Assembly: GCA_903834925.1 (NCBI GenBank) | Contig: CAILLA010000057.1 | Span: 62,001-126,000 of the forward strand | From: an uncultured Schlesneria sp. | GTDB lineage: Bacteria > Planctomycetota > Planctomycetia > Planctomycetales > Planctomycetaceae | Direction of reading: 5' to 3' | Length of the DNA stretch: 64,000 nt | Shown: one piece after another, positions 18,448-27,834 of the stretch | Layout of the letters: each line of letters starts with the position of its first letter | Numbering within the stretch: the stretch's first letter is position 1 | Notes under the pieces: model-generated | What the model was told of the DNA's origin: nothing | What the model saw: only the letters and a program-made list of their open reading frames with translations | Database searches by the model: none | Program-made: the position numbers and the translations under genes

Positions 18448-18486
18448 TCATTGTCGGGTCTTTCGGCCCCAAACTACGTCGTCCCT

Positions 18487-18516
18487 TCGAAATCACGCTA
18501 GCGACCGTGATTTCGA
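18487..18516. promoter_or_regulatory. Perfect 11 bp inverted repeat upstream of DUF1501 gene
   Basis: TCGAAATCACG and CGTGATTTCGA flank an 8 base loop, 68 bp before the DUF1501 start. There is no T run, so an operator or an mRNA leader hairpin is as likely as a terminator. Confidence 0.4.
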
Positions 18517-18583
18517 GAAACTAGAATAAACGACTGCTGATATGTGTGATTGATGCGCGGCATAAGACGAAAGAATTCTCGCG

Positions 18584-20014
18584 ATGCTGACGATGCTTGG
18601 AAGTCCACGACGGTGTTGTGATGGGATCACTCGACGTGAATCATTGAAGGCGGGAGCTTTGTCCGCACTTGGCGGGTTCGGGTTGCCGCAGATGCTGGCG
18701 GCGGAACAGGCTGGTTCAGTCCACGGGGCCAAAGCAAAAAATGTCATTTTTGTGTTCCTGCTCGGTGGAGCGGCAACGCAAGACATGTATGACATGAAGC
18801 CGGAAGCTCCGCCGGAAGTTCGCGGTGAATTCAAATCGATCGCGACTTCGGTGCCCGGTATCGATGTCTGCGAACACTTGCCGCAGTTCGCCCAATGGGC
18901 ACACAAGTTTGCCTTTATCCGTTCCGTCAATCATAAAGCAGGTTGCCATAACTGCCTCCCCTGTTACACGGGTTACGACCTGACTCCGCCCGACCAGCAC
19001 CCACGAGATACCGATCCGCCCAGTATCGGCTCGGTCCTTCAATACATGAGCGATCCAAAAGTCGATTTGCCGCAGTATGTTTACATGCCAAACTGGCTGG
19101 GCTGGGGTCAGGCGTTTCGCCGCGCGGGTCCTTACGGAGGGTTTCTTGGCAAGCGTTATGACGCGCTGACGACCGAGTGTCAGCCGTATTACGACAAGGA
19201 TTCGTTCGCACCATCAGCGGGGAATCCCCAGATCGTTCGAGGTGCTCCGCTTTTGCCAAGCACTTCACTTCAAGACGGCATGACAGTCGATCGATTGAAT
19301 TCCCGGCGTTCTCTGCTTCAACAAATCGATGACGAACGACGGAAAGCCGAACTGTTGCTTCCGGTTTCGTCTTTTCAACGAAATCAGCAGCAGGCGTTCG
19401 ATATTCTGACGTCATCGAAAATGAGGCGTGCCTTTGATCTGTCCCTTGAAGACCCGAAGGTCGTTGAGCGATACGGTCAAACGCTGTTTGGCAATTCGAC
19501 ATTGATTGCTCGTAGGCTGATTGAAGCGGGAGTTCGATTCGTCAACGTGACATGGGATTTGTTCTGGGGACCGGTCAACGTCGATTACGACGCCTGGGAC
19601 ACTCATGTGCAGAATTTCAAAATTCTGAAGCAGAACAAGTTGCCTGGCTTCGACCAGACGATGTCAGCGTTAATGGGCGACCTGGAAACTCGCGGATTGC
19701 TGGATGAGACGTTAATCGTTGTCACCAGCGAGATGGGACGAACTCCACGCGTGAACGCAAACTCAGGTCGTGATCATTGGACCAACTGTTATGGTTCGCT
19801 ACTTGCCGGAGCGGGAATTAAAGGAGGGACCGTTTTCGGTTCATCCGATTCACAGGCGGCCTATGTGAAAGAGAAACCGGTCCGTCCCGCCGATCTGGTC
19901 GCAACGGTTTATCGCAGCCTGGGGATTGATCCGGAACTGCGCGTTCCTGACCACACGAATCGCCCCGTCGAGATTTCCCTGGGTGGTGTCCCGATTACTG
20001 AAGTCATGACGTGA
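18584..20014 (+). CDS. DUF1501 protein, Tat-exported
   Basis: 476 residues. A Tat signal (ITRRESLKAGALSALGGFG) is followed by the DUF1501 core: VIFVFLLGGAATQDMYDMKP, FAFIRSVNHKAGCHN, TSEMGRTPRVNANSGRDHW and AGAGIKGGTVFGSSD. DUF1501 proteins have an alkaline-phosphatase/sulfatase-like fold, are greatly expanded in planctomycetes, and have no settled reaction. It converges with a second DUF1501 gene, their stops being eight bases apart. Confidence 0.92.
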   Translation: MLTMLGSPRRCCDGITRRESLKAGALSALGGFGLPQMLAAEQAGSVHGAKAKNVIFVFLLGGAATQDMYDMKPEAPPEVRGEFKSIATSVPGIDVCEHLPQFAQWAHKFAFIRSVNHKAGCHNCLPCYTGYDLTPPDQHPRDTDPPSIGSVLQYMSDPKVDLPQYVYMPNWLGWGQAFRRAGPYGGFLGKRYDALTTECQPYYDKDSFAPSAGNPQIVRGAPLLPSTSLQDGMTVDRLNSRRSLLQQIDDERRKAELLLPVSSFQRNQQQAFDILTSSKMRRAFDLSLEDPKVVERYGQTLFGNSTLIARRLIEAGVRFVNVTWDLFWGPVNVDYDAWDTHVQNFKILKQNKLPGFDQTMSALMGDLETRGLLDETLIVVTSEMGRTPRVNANSGRDHWTNCYGSLLAGAGIKGGTVFGSSDSQAAYVKEKPVRPADLVATVYRSLGIDPELRVPDHTNRPVEISLGGVPITEVMT

Positions 20015-20022
20015 TTTTCTGA

Positions 20023-21489
20023 TCAAACGATGATCTCTCGAATGACACTTCCATGCACGTCGGTCAAGCGGCGTTGAATACCATTGTGGTAATACGTGAG
20101 TTGTTCATGATCCAGCCCTAGCAGATGGAGCGCGGTAGCATGCAGGTCGTATGAATAGGCTGGATTCTCACTCGCTTTAAAACCGAGTTCATCGCTCGTG
20201 CCGTAACTTGTGCCCCCCTTGATTCCGCCCCCGGCCATCCAGACTGTAAAGACACCGGGGTTGTGATCGCGTCCTTTTTGGGTTCCCTGCATAAACGGCT
20301 GACGCCCGAACTCGGACGTGCAGATCACTAGCGTCGAATCCAGCAGTCCCCGTTGCTTCAGGTCTGCTAACAAGGCACTGGCTCCCGTATCCAGCACCCG
20401 TCCCCAGTAACCGTGATCACGAACAATATCCTCGTGACTGTCCCAGTTGGGTCGAATCTTTTTTGCCGAAGTGTTTTCAGCGCCGCAGAAGATCTGCACA
20501 AATCGGACGCCTCGTTCAATCAACCTTCGAGCCAACAGGCATTGCCTACCAAACGAACCGACATCGGCGTCATCCAGTTCATATGGCCTTAAGGTCGCGG
20601 CACTTTCGCTGGTCAGATCAACCGCCTCAGGAGCACTCAATTGTAATCGAGCCGCCAGTTCATAGGCAGCGATCCGCGCTTCCAGCAGCGAATCATTTCG
20701 TTGTTGCGTATGAGCCGCATTCAACATCCTTAGAAAGTCGCGGCCATCACGTTCCGTATCCGGCGAGACCGCTTGATCGGCTGGCGGAAACAGATCGGCA
20801 ATCGGTGGTCGTTCATGAGAGGTTTCAATGACGGTTCCCTGGTGAACCGCCGGTAGAAACCCCGCGCCCCAATTGGCTGGTCCCCCTGGTGGAAGTCCGC
20901 GCGGATCAGGCAGCACGACGAACGCAGGCAGGTTCTCGCTTTCGCTCCCCAGGCCGTATGTCACCCAGGAACCCATGCTGGGAAATCCCGGTCGGATAAA
21001 TCCGCTGTTGGCCATGAACATCGCAGGTCCATGCAGCGCCGATTTACTTTGCATGGAATAGATAAAGGCCATGTCATCGACGTGATTTGCCAGTCTGGGA
21101 AACAGATCGCTGATCGATCGTCCGCAGACTCCGTGCTGTCGGAACGTCCAGAAGCTTTTCGCGTAGTTTCCACCAATCCCGGCGAACGTCTGCTTACCGA
21201 GTTCGGCGTCGAACGCCCGGCCATGCTGTCGTTCCAGTTCAGGTTTATTATCCCAGGTATCGACATGGCTCAGCCCGCCCGGACAAAAAATTTCAATGAC
21301 ACAATTGGCAGTTGCAGGAAACGGGGCAGGGCGGTTTGCGAGTGGATTGGAAGCCGTAATCCCATTTGCCGACAGCAACGAATCACGGTTCAACAATGCG
21401 GCCAGTGCGACGCCACCAAGACCTCCTCCCGTCTTCGAGAGGAAATCACGGCGCGTTTTCAGGATTAGGTGCTGGTATGTTCGTTCCAT
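20023..21489 (-). CDS. DUF1501 protein, Tat-exported (paired with DUF1553 gene)
   Basis: The start at 21489 (MERTYQHLILKTRRDFLSK) is preferred to one 27 bp upstream because GGAAGTGAG precedes it and it keeps the Tat motif. Core motifs: VIEIFCPGGLSHVDTWDNKP, FAFIYSMQSKSALHGPAMF-like segment, TSEFGRQPFMQGTQKGRDHN and AGGGIKGGTSYGTSD. It is the downstream partner of the DUF1549/DUF1553 gene, a standing pair in planctomycetes. Role unknown; polysaccharide or organophosphate-type breakdown is often guessed. Confidence 0.92.
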   Translation of the reverse strand: MERTYQHLILKTRRDFLSKTGGGLGGVALAALLNRDSLLSANGITASNPLANRPAPFPATANCVIEIFCPGGLSHVDTWDNKPELERQHGRAFDAELGKQTFAGIGGNYAKSFWTFRQHGVCGRSISDLFPRLANHVDDMAFIYSMQSKSALHGPAMFMANSGFIRPGFPSMGSWVTYGLGSESENLPAFVVLPDPRGLPPGGPANWGAGFLPAVHQGTVIETSHERPPIADLFPPADQAVSPDTERDGRDFLRMLNAAHTQQRNDSLLEARIAAYELAARLQLSAPEAVDLTSESAATLRPYELDDADVGSFGRQCLLARRLIERGVRFVQIFCGAENTSAKKIRPNWDSHEDIVRDHGYWGRVLDTGASALLADLKQRGLLDSTLVICTSEFGRQPFMQGTQKGRDHNPGVFTVWMAGGGIKGGTSYGTSDELGFKASENPAYSYDLHATALHLLGLDHEQLTYYHNGIQRRLTDVHGSVIREIIV

Positions 21490-21685
21490 GCTTCTCACTT
21501 CCGTTTTCTTCCACATTTAGACACAACGGTTGGACTACAAATGCCTTCCACCTGGCCGAGCCAGTGTGGAAAGCTTGTCATCCAACGCGTACGCATATCC
21601 CGGCGGTTTCCAAATCCGTCGCCCTCTGACACCTTGCATGGAATTCTTGATTTCACTTCAGATATCGAAAATGCGCAACTTCAAA

Positions 21686-21736
21686 ACACACAAGCGAGGG
21701 ACAGCAAGTCAAGATCCCTCACTTGTGCGTCGGGCT
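21686..21736. repeat. Palindromic repeat of the AGCCCGACGCGCAAG family, imperfect copy
   Basis: CACACAAGCGAGGGA and TCCCTCACTTGTGCG pair, followed by TCGGGCT. It is related to the perfect 21 bp inverted repeat at 50111-50167. It lies in the 270 bp between the DUF1553 and DUF1501 genes. Confidence 0.65.
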
Positions 21737-21759
21737 AGCGAACATATGGGCGAACAATC

Positions 21760-24474
21760 TCAGTCGACATAGACGAACTCATTGGTATTGAGCAACATCC
21801 GACAAAACTGCATCATTCCACGCACCTTGATCAATTGATTCGCCACAACCGCTTCGGGCGCAGTCGGGCTTCGACCGAACGCCAGCTGAAACGCTCGGTC
21901 GATTTGCGACGTGGAATCGTCTGGCGCATCCTTTTGAATGCGGTTTGCGAAATATCCACTTTGTTTCAACATGAAATCGTTATTGAGCAGCGTCAGTGAC
22001 TGAAGCGCAGTCGTCGTGACATTACGAGCGGGAACAAGATTGGCCGGACTGGGGCAGTCGAGTGTTGTCAGGAATTGATGCGTCGTCGTCCGTACGGCAA
22101 ATCGATAAATGCTTCGCCGCCATAAGTCGGGCGAGTCTGGCGTGACATATCTGTAAATCGGTGCGTATTCTTCCTGATATTCAAAGTCGCGATAACCGGG
22201 TCCAAACATTTGCCGATTCAATTGACCGCTGACGGTCAATACGGCATCCCGAACGGATTCGGCATCCAGACGACGTGGATTCATCCTCCATAACAGGCGA
22301 TTATTCGAATCGATACTTCGGCCCAGTTCGACGTTTGGGCTCAAATCGAGATTCGACTTTTGACGATACGCGGCACTCGTGCAGATCAATCGATGCAATG
22401 ACTTGAGTGACCAGCGTTCGGCAAGCAATTCATTTGCGAGCCAATCGAGCAATTCCGGATGCGAAGGGAGTCCGCCACCGAGACCAAAGTCGCTCGGCGT
22501 ATCGACCAGACCAACGCCAAAGTGGTAGTGCCACAGTCGATTCACAATCACTCGTCGCGTCAACGGGTTCTCGGGTGCGGTGACCCAATTCGCAAACGCA
22601 ATCCGCCGTTCTTTGTCAGTGCTTTCTGCCGAACCAAGTTCTGGTTTCAAACTGGAAACACATCCCAGAGCCGCTGGACTCACGATTTCGGCCGGCTGTT
22701 CGGGATCACCCCGTTCCAGAACTTTGATGATTGGAACCGTCGATTCGGTCAGGATTGAATAGACCTTGGAAGGGGCGGGAAAAGATGCCAATGCCTGCTC
22801 AACTTCTTTGACTCGGGTTTGCAGACGCACGATTTCTGCTTGATCCTCGTCAGATAAAGGAGATGGCTTTTCAGCGATCAGCCCTGGGTCTGCAAAGCAA
22901 ATCTGATCGTGGCCGATTCCGTTTCCCCCATCTGTTGCCATCAGAGTCAGGAATCTGGCGTCGGTCGGAATGGAAACGTCGATGGCGATTCCACCATCGT
23001 CTCGTCCAAGATTTTTGCGAGCCAGCTTTAATTGACCGTCGACATATACTGCAACGCTTGCCCCATCTTTGGGTGTCTGGCCAAAGTAACCCGCCGTCGC
23101 AGTTAGTCTTAATTCTGCGGGAATCCCTGCTTCGCGTAGCGCTGTCAAATCAAACGTGATCGCGACATTGGCATGCAGGGACAGCAGCGAATGGCCGTCG
23201 GAGTTGTAATCCACATCACCCAGTTTCGTCGAAAACTGTGAGTTCACCGGCCCATTGCGAATCGCATCCCAGACCTGCCCCGACGTTTTCGGGACGTCGC
23301 GGACTCGTAAGCCTGTTGAAGAGATTTGTGTCCCCTCTTCGCTGCCGTCCGGTATGACAACTCCGTCAACGAAACGAACGGATGATTTTGCGAACGAATT
23401 GGTTTTCGCCCCTTCCAGAAAACCTCGCTTTTGCGATTGCGGCCTTCCGGTAATCGGATCGATTCCCGCATCACGAGTTCCTGTCCCTCGTCCGTTCCCC
23501 CCACCAACGATATCGGCCAGATGAACGTAACGCCCTGAACGACGGGCCAGTTCATCGCGAACGTTTCGCAATTCTCCTTGCAATCGTTGTTTTCGATCGG
23601 AAAGTTCCCGAATTTCGGCTGCACTGACATCACGTTCACCCCGTTTGACGCCAGCGAAGACCGCCCACAGCGCGTAATATTCTTTTTGTGTAATCGGATC
23701 GAGTTTATGATCATGACAACGGGCACAATTGATTGTAACTCCACAGGCCGCCGTCATGACTTGAGTGACGATGTCGTCGAGATCATCGGCCCGAGCCGCT
23801 CGCTTTAGGACCTCGCTCTTCGTTTCCGCCTGTCCCACGAAATCCCATGGGCCGGCCGCCAGGAATCCCGTGGCAATCACGGCGTTGGGATCGTCGGGAC
23901 GCAGGGCATCTCCGGCGACCTGATCTCGCAGGAACTCGTCGTAAGGCTGATCGGCATTCAATGCTCGGATCACCCAGTCACGGTAGCGCCACGCATTATC
24001 CCGTCGCTGATCACGTTCGAATCCATGAGTGTCAGCATAATGTGCGATATCGAGCCAATGCCGAGCCCATCGCTCACCATAGTGGGGAGATTCCAGTAAC
24101 CGATCGACCAGGTTTTCGTAAGCCTTCGGATCGGTATCGTTTATAAAGGCTCCGACCTGCTCAGGCGAAGGAGGAAGTCCATATAAGTCGAATGTCAGTC
24201 GCCGGATCAACGTGCGGCGATCCGCTTCAGGCGACATCGTCAAGTTCGAAGCGGCCAACCGTTGCTCCAAAAACCTGTCGATCGGATTCCGGCCAGATTC
24301 GGCCCTGCCAAGCTTCCCTTGATTCGATGAAGTATGAATTGGCCGCCAAGCCCAATGTTCATCGGCCTTGGCGGCGCTAGGAGCGCTTTCAGCCGCACGT
24401 ACCACACCCGCAATCGCGATACTGCAGGCGAATGCGATACTTATCAGGCTGCGGTGACTGGCTACGCTTGTCAT
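21760..24474 (-). CDS. DUF1549/DUF1553 protein with cytochrome-like CxxCH motif
   Basis: 904 residues with a signal peptide (ISIAFACSIAIAGVVRAAE). DUF1549 is at the N-terminus (RRLTFDLYGLPPSPEQV, GERWARHWLDIAHYADT), a single CARCHDHK haem-type motif follows at about residue 250, then a region with a carbohydrate-binding-like beta domain (about 420-520), and DUF1553 at the C-terminus (NPLTRRVIVNRLWHYHFG, LSHPELLDWLA-like, NPRRLDAESVRDAVL, LLNDFM). The N-terminal PSCyt1 cytochrome domain of longer relatives is absent. Exported; reaction unknown. Upstream partner of the DUF1501 gene. Confidence 0.93.
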   Translation of the reverse strand: MTSVASHRSLISIAFACSIAIAGVVRAAESAPSAAKADEHWAWRPIHTSSNQGKLGRAESGRNPIDRFLEQRLAASNLTMSPEADRRTLIRRLTFDLYGLPPSPEQVGAFINDTDPKAYENLVDRLLESPHYGERWARHWLDIAHYADTHGFERDQRRDNAWRYRDWVIRALNADQPYDEFLRDQVAGDALRPDDPNAVIATGFLAAGPWDFVGQAETKSEVLKRAARADDLDDIVTQVMTAACGVTINCARCHDHKLDPITQKEYYALWAVFAGVKRGERDVSAAEIRELSDRKQRLQGELRNVRDELARRSGRYVHLADIVGGGNGRGTGTRDAGIDPITGRPQSQKRGFLEGAKTNSFAKSSVRFVDGVVIPDGSEEGTQISSTGLRVRDVPKTSGQVWDAIRNGPVNSQFSTKLGDVDYNSDGHSLLSLHANVAITFDLTALREAGIPAELRLTATAGYFGQTPKDGASVAVYVDGQLKLARKNLGRDDGGIAIDVSIPTDARFLTLMATDGGNGIGHDQICFADPGLIAEKPSPLSDEDQAEIVRLQTRVKEVEQALASFPAPSKVYSILTESTVPIIKVLERGDPEQPAEIVSPAALGCVSSLKPELGSAESTDKERRIAFANWVTAPENPLTRRVIVNRLWHYHFGVGLVDTPSDFGLGGGLPSHPELLDWLANELLAERWSLKSLHRLICTSAAYRQKSNLDLSPNVELGRSIDSNNRLLWRMNPRRLDAESVRDAVLTVSGQLNRQMFGPGYRDFEYQEEYAPIYRYVTPDSPDLWRRSIYRFAVRTTTHQFLTTLDCPSPANLVPARNVTTTALQSLTLLNNDFMLKQSGYFANRIQKDAPDDSTSQIDRAFQLAFGRSPTAPEAVVANQLIKVRGMMQFCRMLLNTNEFVYVD

Positions 24475-24513
24475 GTGCCGACGTGCCTACATATTCACTT
24501 TTAACAAATGCTT

Positions 24514-25737
24514 CTATTCTTCGGCATTTTCCTTTGACATCCGTTCGACCCACTGCATCAGCTGTTGGAACTGATACGCAAACGCAGGCTCTTCCGTTCC
24601 CATAGGGCTTTTGAAGAACGAGCCCAGGTGTGACATGACTCCGCTGGTCCCGCGACGGGCTTCGCGTTCTGTGAGACGAACCAGATCGATGACGAGTGGC
24701 GCTGCCAGTAATGAATCGCATCCCTGCCAGGTGAATTGCAGGACCATAGGCGTTCCGAGGAATCCTTGAAAATGAATGTGATCCCAGGCCGTCTTCCAGT
24801 CACCCATCGATTCGATGTACTCGATCGAGACCAGTGTTTGTGGTTTATAGCCAAGAATTTCCGTCAACAAGTGGTCTTTCGATTTGACCTTGTTGGCTTT
24901 ATTGGCCGGATCATCCAGGACTTTGCCGTCGAGATTTCCAAAAATGTTGTGACCAACCCAGCTCATCACTTTCAAATTTCGCGCGGCAAACATGGGTGCC
25001 AGCACGGCCTTCATGAGGGTCTCACCCGTTTTTCCGTCACGACCGACATGCAAAACTTGTTGTTTGTGTGCATATTCGTCGAGGCCCGGCAAATCCGAAC
25101 CGATTGACGGCGTGAAGTTCACAAAATGACTACCACTTTGCATGGCTGCGATGGCATAAAGCGTGCTGGCAGGGAGCGCAGAGTGACTTTTGCCCGTCAG
25201 TGATTTTTGAACTTCGGACCAATTCCACGAACGGACTTCGTCTGGCGGAGGTGGTTCGGTCGAAGAAACATTCACCACGATAACGCGGTCAAGTTTATTA
25301 CCTTCTTTAAACTCGGTAATGTCCTTTGCCAGGCGTGTGACCGCTTGAGATGCGGTTTCGTTCTTTGTTTTTAGCACCAATGGCCCGGCGAAGGATTCGA
25401 TCTTGGCTCCAACGTTGTAGAGCGTTCCAGGACGAATATTGCGATCAAACTTGGCGAGTTGCGTTGCGATTCCCGCGAGAGTTTTTTCATTGAAAACGTG
25501 CGACTTTTCAATCAATACTTGCGCTTCGGCCGAGTAGGTCGTTTCGCGAATTTCGTGACCGCCGATCACGATCTCGTCCCATTGAATCAGATCGAGCGAT
25601 GCAAATGGAGGAAGTGCCGTGACCAGACCGGTCGTGTCTGATAGTCCTTTGCGGAGTGCTGCCACGCCGACCACTACGGTTGTCGCCACACCACCCCAGG
25701 CTCCGACTAACCAGACGCCAACTTTCCGTTTCGCCAT
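24514..25737 (-). CDS. ino1: Inositol-3-phosphate synthase
   Basis: 407 residues. NAD-binding start VGVWLVGAWGGVATTVVVG; family segments VNVSSTEPPP, PSIGSDLPGLDEYA, GRDGKTGETLMKAVLAPMF and SWVGHNIFGNLDG. It converts glucose-6-phosphate to 1D-myo-inositol-3-phosphate, the first step to inositol lipids and solutes. It is 39 bp upstream of the DUF1553 gene on the same strand and could drive it. No inositol monophosphatase gene is nearby. Confidence 0.92.
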   Translation of the reverse strand: MAKRKVGVWLVGAWGGVATTVVVGVAALRKGLSDTTGLVTALPPFASLDLIQWDEIVIGGHEIRETTYSAEAQVLIEKSHVFNEKTLAGIATQLAKFDRNIRPGTLYNVGAKIESFAGPLVLKTKNETASQAVTRLAKDITEFKEGNKLDRVIVVNVSSTEPPPPDEVRSWNWSEVQKSLTGKSHSALPASTLYAIAAMQSGSHFVNFTPSIGSDLPGLDEYAHKQQVLHVGRDGKTGETLMKAVLAPMFAARNLKVMSWVGHNIFGNLDGKVLDDPANKANKVKSKDHLLTEILGYKPQTLVSIEYIESMGDWKTAWDHIHFQGFLGTPMVLQFTWQGCDSLLAAPLVIDLVRLTEREARRGTSGVMSHLGSFFKSPMGTEEPAFAYQFQQLMQWVERMSKENAEE

Positions 25738-26002
25738 GCCTCACGCCTTCCTATGATCCGATCGCCCTGTTGTATTAAATGTCAGCCACGCAAGTTTTGA
25801 TCGGTCACTCTAACAGAGGGATTCAAACACCGCGAGGCTGTTTTCGGTCAATGTTTGAACAAGTTTTTCTGCTCGACTGGACGTCGTTTGGACACACATT
25901 TCAATCGGCATTTGGTTTTTCAGTGAAATCGGTAGAATGTGTCACGTCGCCGCCAAGAGGATGATTGGCAAGATCCATCCATGTCAAAGAAGAGACGGAA
26001 CG

Positions 26003-26899
26003 ATGAATCGCACTGCCTTTGAAGAAAAAAGCCGCTCTAGCATCCGATCAAGAGGAATCTCGATCGGAATTTTGATCGTGTTGACGTTGATGGCCGGTTG
26101 GGTTGTCGAAACAACAGCCGGAGCGCAAGAGCCATTGCCGATCGACGACTCGCCCTCGCCTGCGAAGGCCGGATGGAGCAAGGACGCGGCCTGGTCAAAG
26201 GAAGGAAAAATCCCGAGTGAGCCCTACGAGGTCTGGGAGGCACTCGGTCCGTTTCGATATCCGCTGGCCTTTACCTCGATCATCGTCGTTTGGTTTACCA
26301 TCGAGCGTCTGGTGGTGCTGCGCCGAGGTAGGGTCATTCCAGGCCACTTTGTGAAGCGTTTTTTCGAACATATGCAAGCGGGTAACCTTGACCCGAAGAT
26401 GGCGATTAAATTGTGTGAAGACAATGGCAGTCCGATCGCGTTGGTTTTGGCAAACGGTGTCCGTAAATGGGGTAAGAGCAGCGTTGAAGTGGAACAAGCC
26501 ATTATCGACGGAGGGGAGCGGCAGGTCAGTCAACTTCGCAAACACATTCGAGTTCTGAACGGTGCCGCTACGGTAGCTCCGTTGCTCGGTTTGCTTGGAA
26601 CGGTCGTGGGAATGATTGATTCGTTTAATCGTATTTCACAAAAGGCGGCGATGGGAAAATCCGAGGCATTGGCGAGTGGTATCGGACTATCGCTGCTTAC
26701 GACAGCAGCTGGACTGGGGATCGCAATTCCCGCTCTGGTCATGTATATGTACTTCACCGGTCGCGTCGATTCACTCGTGATCGAGATGGATACGATTGCT
26801 CAAGATCTTGTCGATAAAATCTCGGCGGAAGGACTTGCCGAACAAGCTCGGGCCGCCAAGTTGTCAGCCGCAAAGCCAGAATCTCGCCGAGCTGTTTGA
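26003..26899 (+). CDS. MotA/TolQ/ExbB proton channel family protein
   Basis: 298 residues from an ATG with GACGGAACG before it. An N-terminal hydrophobic segment (ISIGILIVLTLMAGWVVETTAGA) looks like a signal or anchor, then a Pro-rich periplasmic piece, one transmembrane helix (LAFTSIIVVWFTIERLVVL), a cytoplasmic domain and the paired channel helices (VAPLLGLLGTVVGMIDSF; LASGIGLSLLTTAAGLGIAIPAL). Such proteins use the proton gradient to power transport or motility with an ExbD/TolR or MotB partner. No such partner is adjacent. Confidence 0.9.
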   Translation: MNRTAFEEKSRSSIRSRGISIGILIVLTLMAGWVVETTAGAQEPLPIDDSPSPAKAGWSKDAAWSKEGKIPSEPYEVWEALGPFRYPLAFTSIIVVWFTIERLVVLRRGRVIPGHFVKRFFEHMQAGNLDPKMAIKLCEDNGSPIALVLANGVRKWGKSSVEVEQAIIDGGERQVSQLRKHIRVLNGAATVAPLLGLLGTVVGMIDSFNRISQKAAMGKSEALASGIGLSLLTTAAGLGIAIPALVMYMYFTGRVDSLVIEMDTIAQDLVDKISAEGLAEQARAAKLSAAKPESRRAV

Positions 26900-27157
26900 C
26901 GCAACGTGGCCGACGCTGCTAGCGTCGTAGCCCACAACTCTGCGAAGCCGGAATCTGTCAAGCTGTTTAACCGCGCCTCGCAGAGAAGCGAGAGCAGAGC
27001 GGCGAAATCGCCGTCAACCGAGGCGTCATTTCTCGTTGAGGCGTTGCGAAAAAACAGGGCTGGGGCAACTTTCGAAGAGATCGCGGAACGCTGATCCCCC
27101 TGCGCCGCTGGCTGCGGGTTAAACTAAAAAATTGCCGACTTTCATTTGCGTGATCGT

Positions 27158-27721
27158 TTACGAGTAGAACCGCGCGATCATCATCACGATCAGGATTGCA
27201 ACCCAGACAATTCCAAGGGCATGCCAGAACCAGGCGCAAATTGTGACGCCCCAGTAGTATTCGTGATCATACCGATCGGAAAACGCCTGTACTGTAATGT
27301 AACTTAGAAACAAAAGGGCGACCGTAAAGTGCATTGCGTGCAAGACCGTAATCACGGCAACGAATCCTGCTGCATCTGTCGATGCATCGTCGATCGAATG
27401 ACGACGGATGAGGCTCGTCAAAGCATAGGTCTGAACCGCGACGAAAAGTGTTCCTGAAGCCAGTGCCAAAACAAGCCATCGTCTAAACGGGTACTGCCTC
27501 TCGCGCCGAACCGATTCGATTGCGCGAAACAGACATTCGCTCCCGATAAACAGCAGCCAGGTACTAATACTGAATGCGGGAGAAAATCGGTTTGAGGGTC
27601 CGGTCGCTACTGGGGGGAACAACTGCAGCAAGGCCAGCGCGAGACCGACGGCAACAACGAGCAAAACGATAGACAGCAGGAAGAATCGAACGGCATAACG
27701 ACTTCGGGGTTCAGGAACCAC
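27158..27721 (-). CDS. Haem-copper oxidase subunit III-like protein
   Basis: 187 residues with five transmembrane helices. Subunit III signatures: FSISTWLLFIGSECLF, VLHAMHFTVALLFLSY and YWGVTICAWFWHALGIVWVAI, the last being the classic C-terminal helix. The five-helix form is common in bacterial oxidases and in the NorE proteins. Subunits I and II are not nearby, so either they are elsewhere or this is a stand-alone member. Confidence 0.85.
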   Translation of the reverse strand: MVPEPRSRYAVRFFLLSIVLLVVAVGLALALLQLFPPVATGPSNRFSPAFSISTWLLFIGSECLFRAIESVRRERQYPFRRWLVLALASGTLFVAVQTYALTSLIRRHSIDDASTDAAGFVAVITVLHAMHFTVALLFLSYITVQAFSDRYDHEYYWGVTICAWFWHALGIVWVAILIVMMIARFYS

Positions 27722-27834
27722 TTTCGATCCCTTCTGCGAAACAACACGGTCACTCAGTTTGGCCGCTCAATACAGGGTCATGGCTGGCAGGATCCGTCTA
27801 AATCGACAAAGACTCACCTGAGAATTATTGTCGA

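Noticed and set aside
26906-27094. 62-codon frame after the proton-channel gene
   Set aside because: No ribosome-binding site and low-complexity composition; it partly repeats the end of the gene before it.
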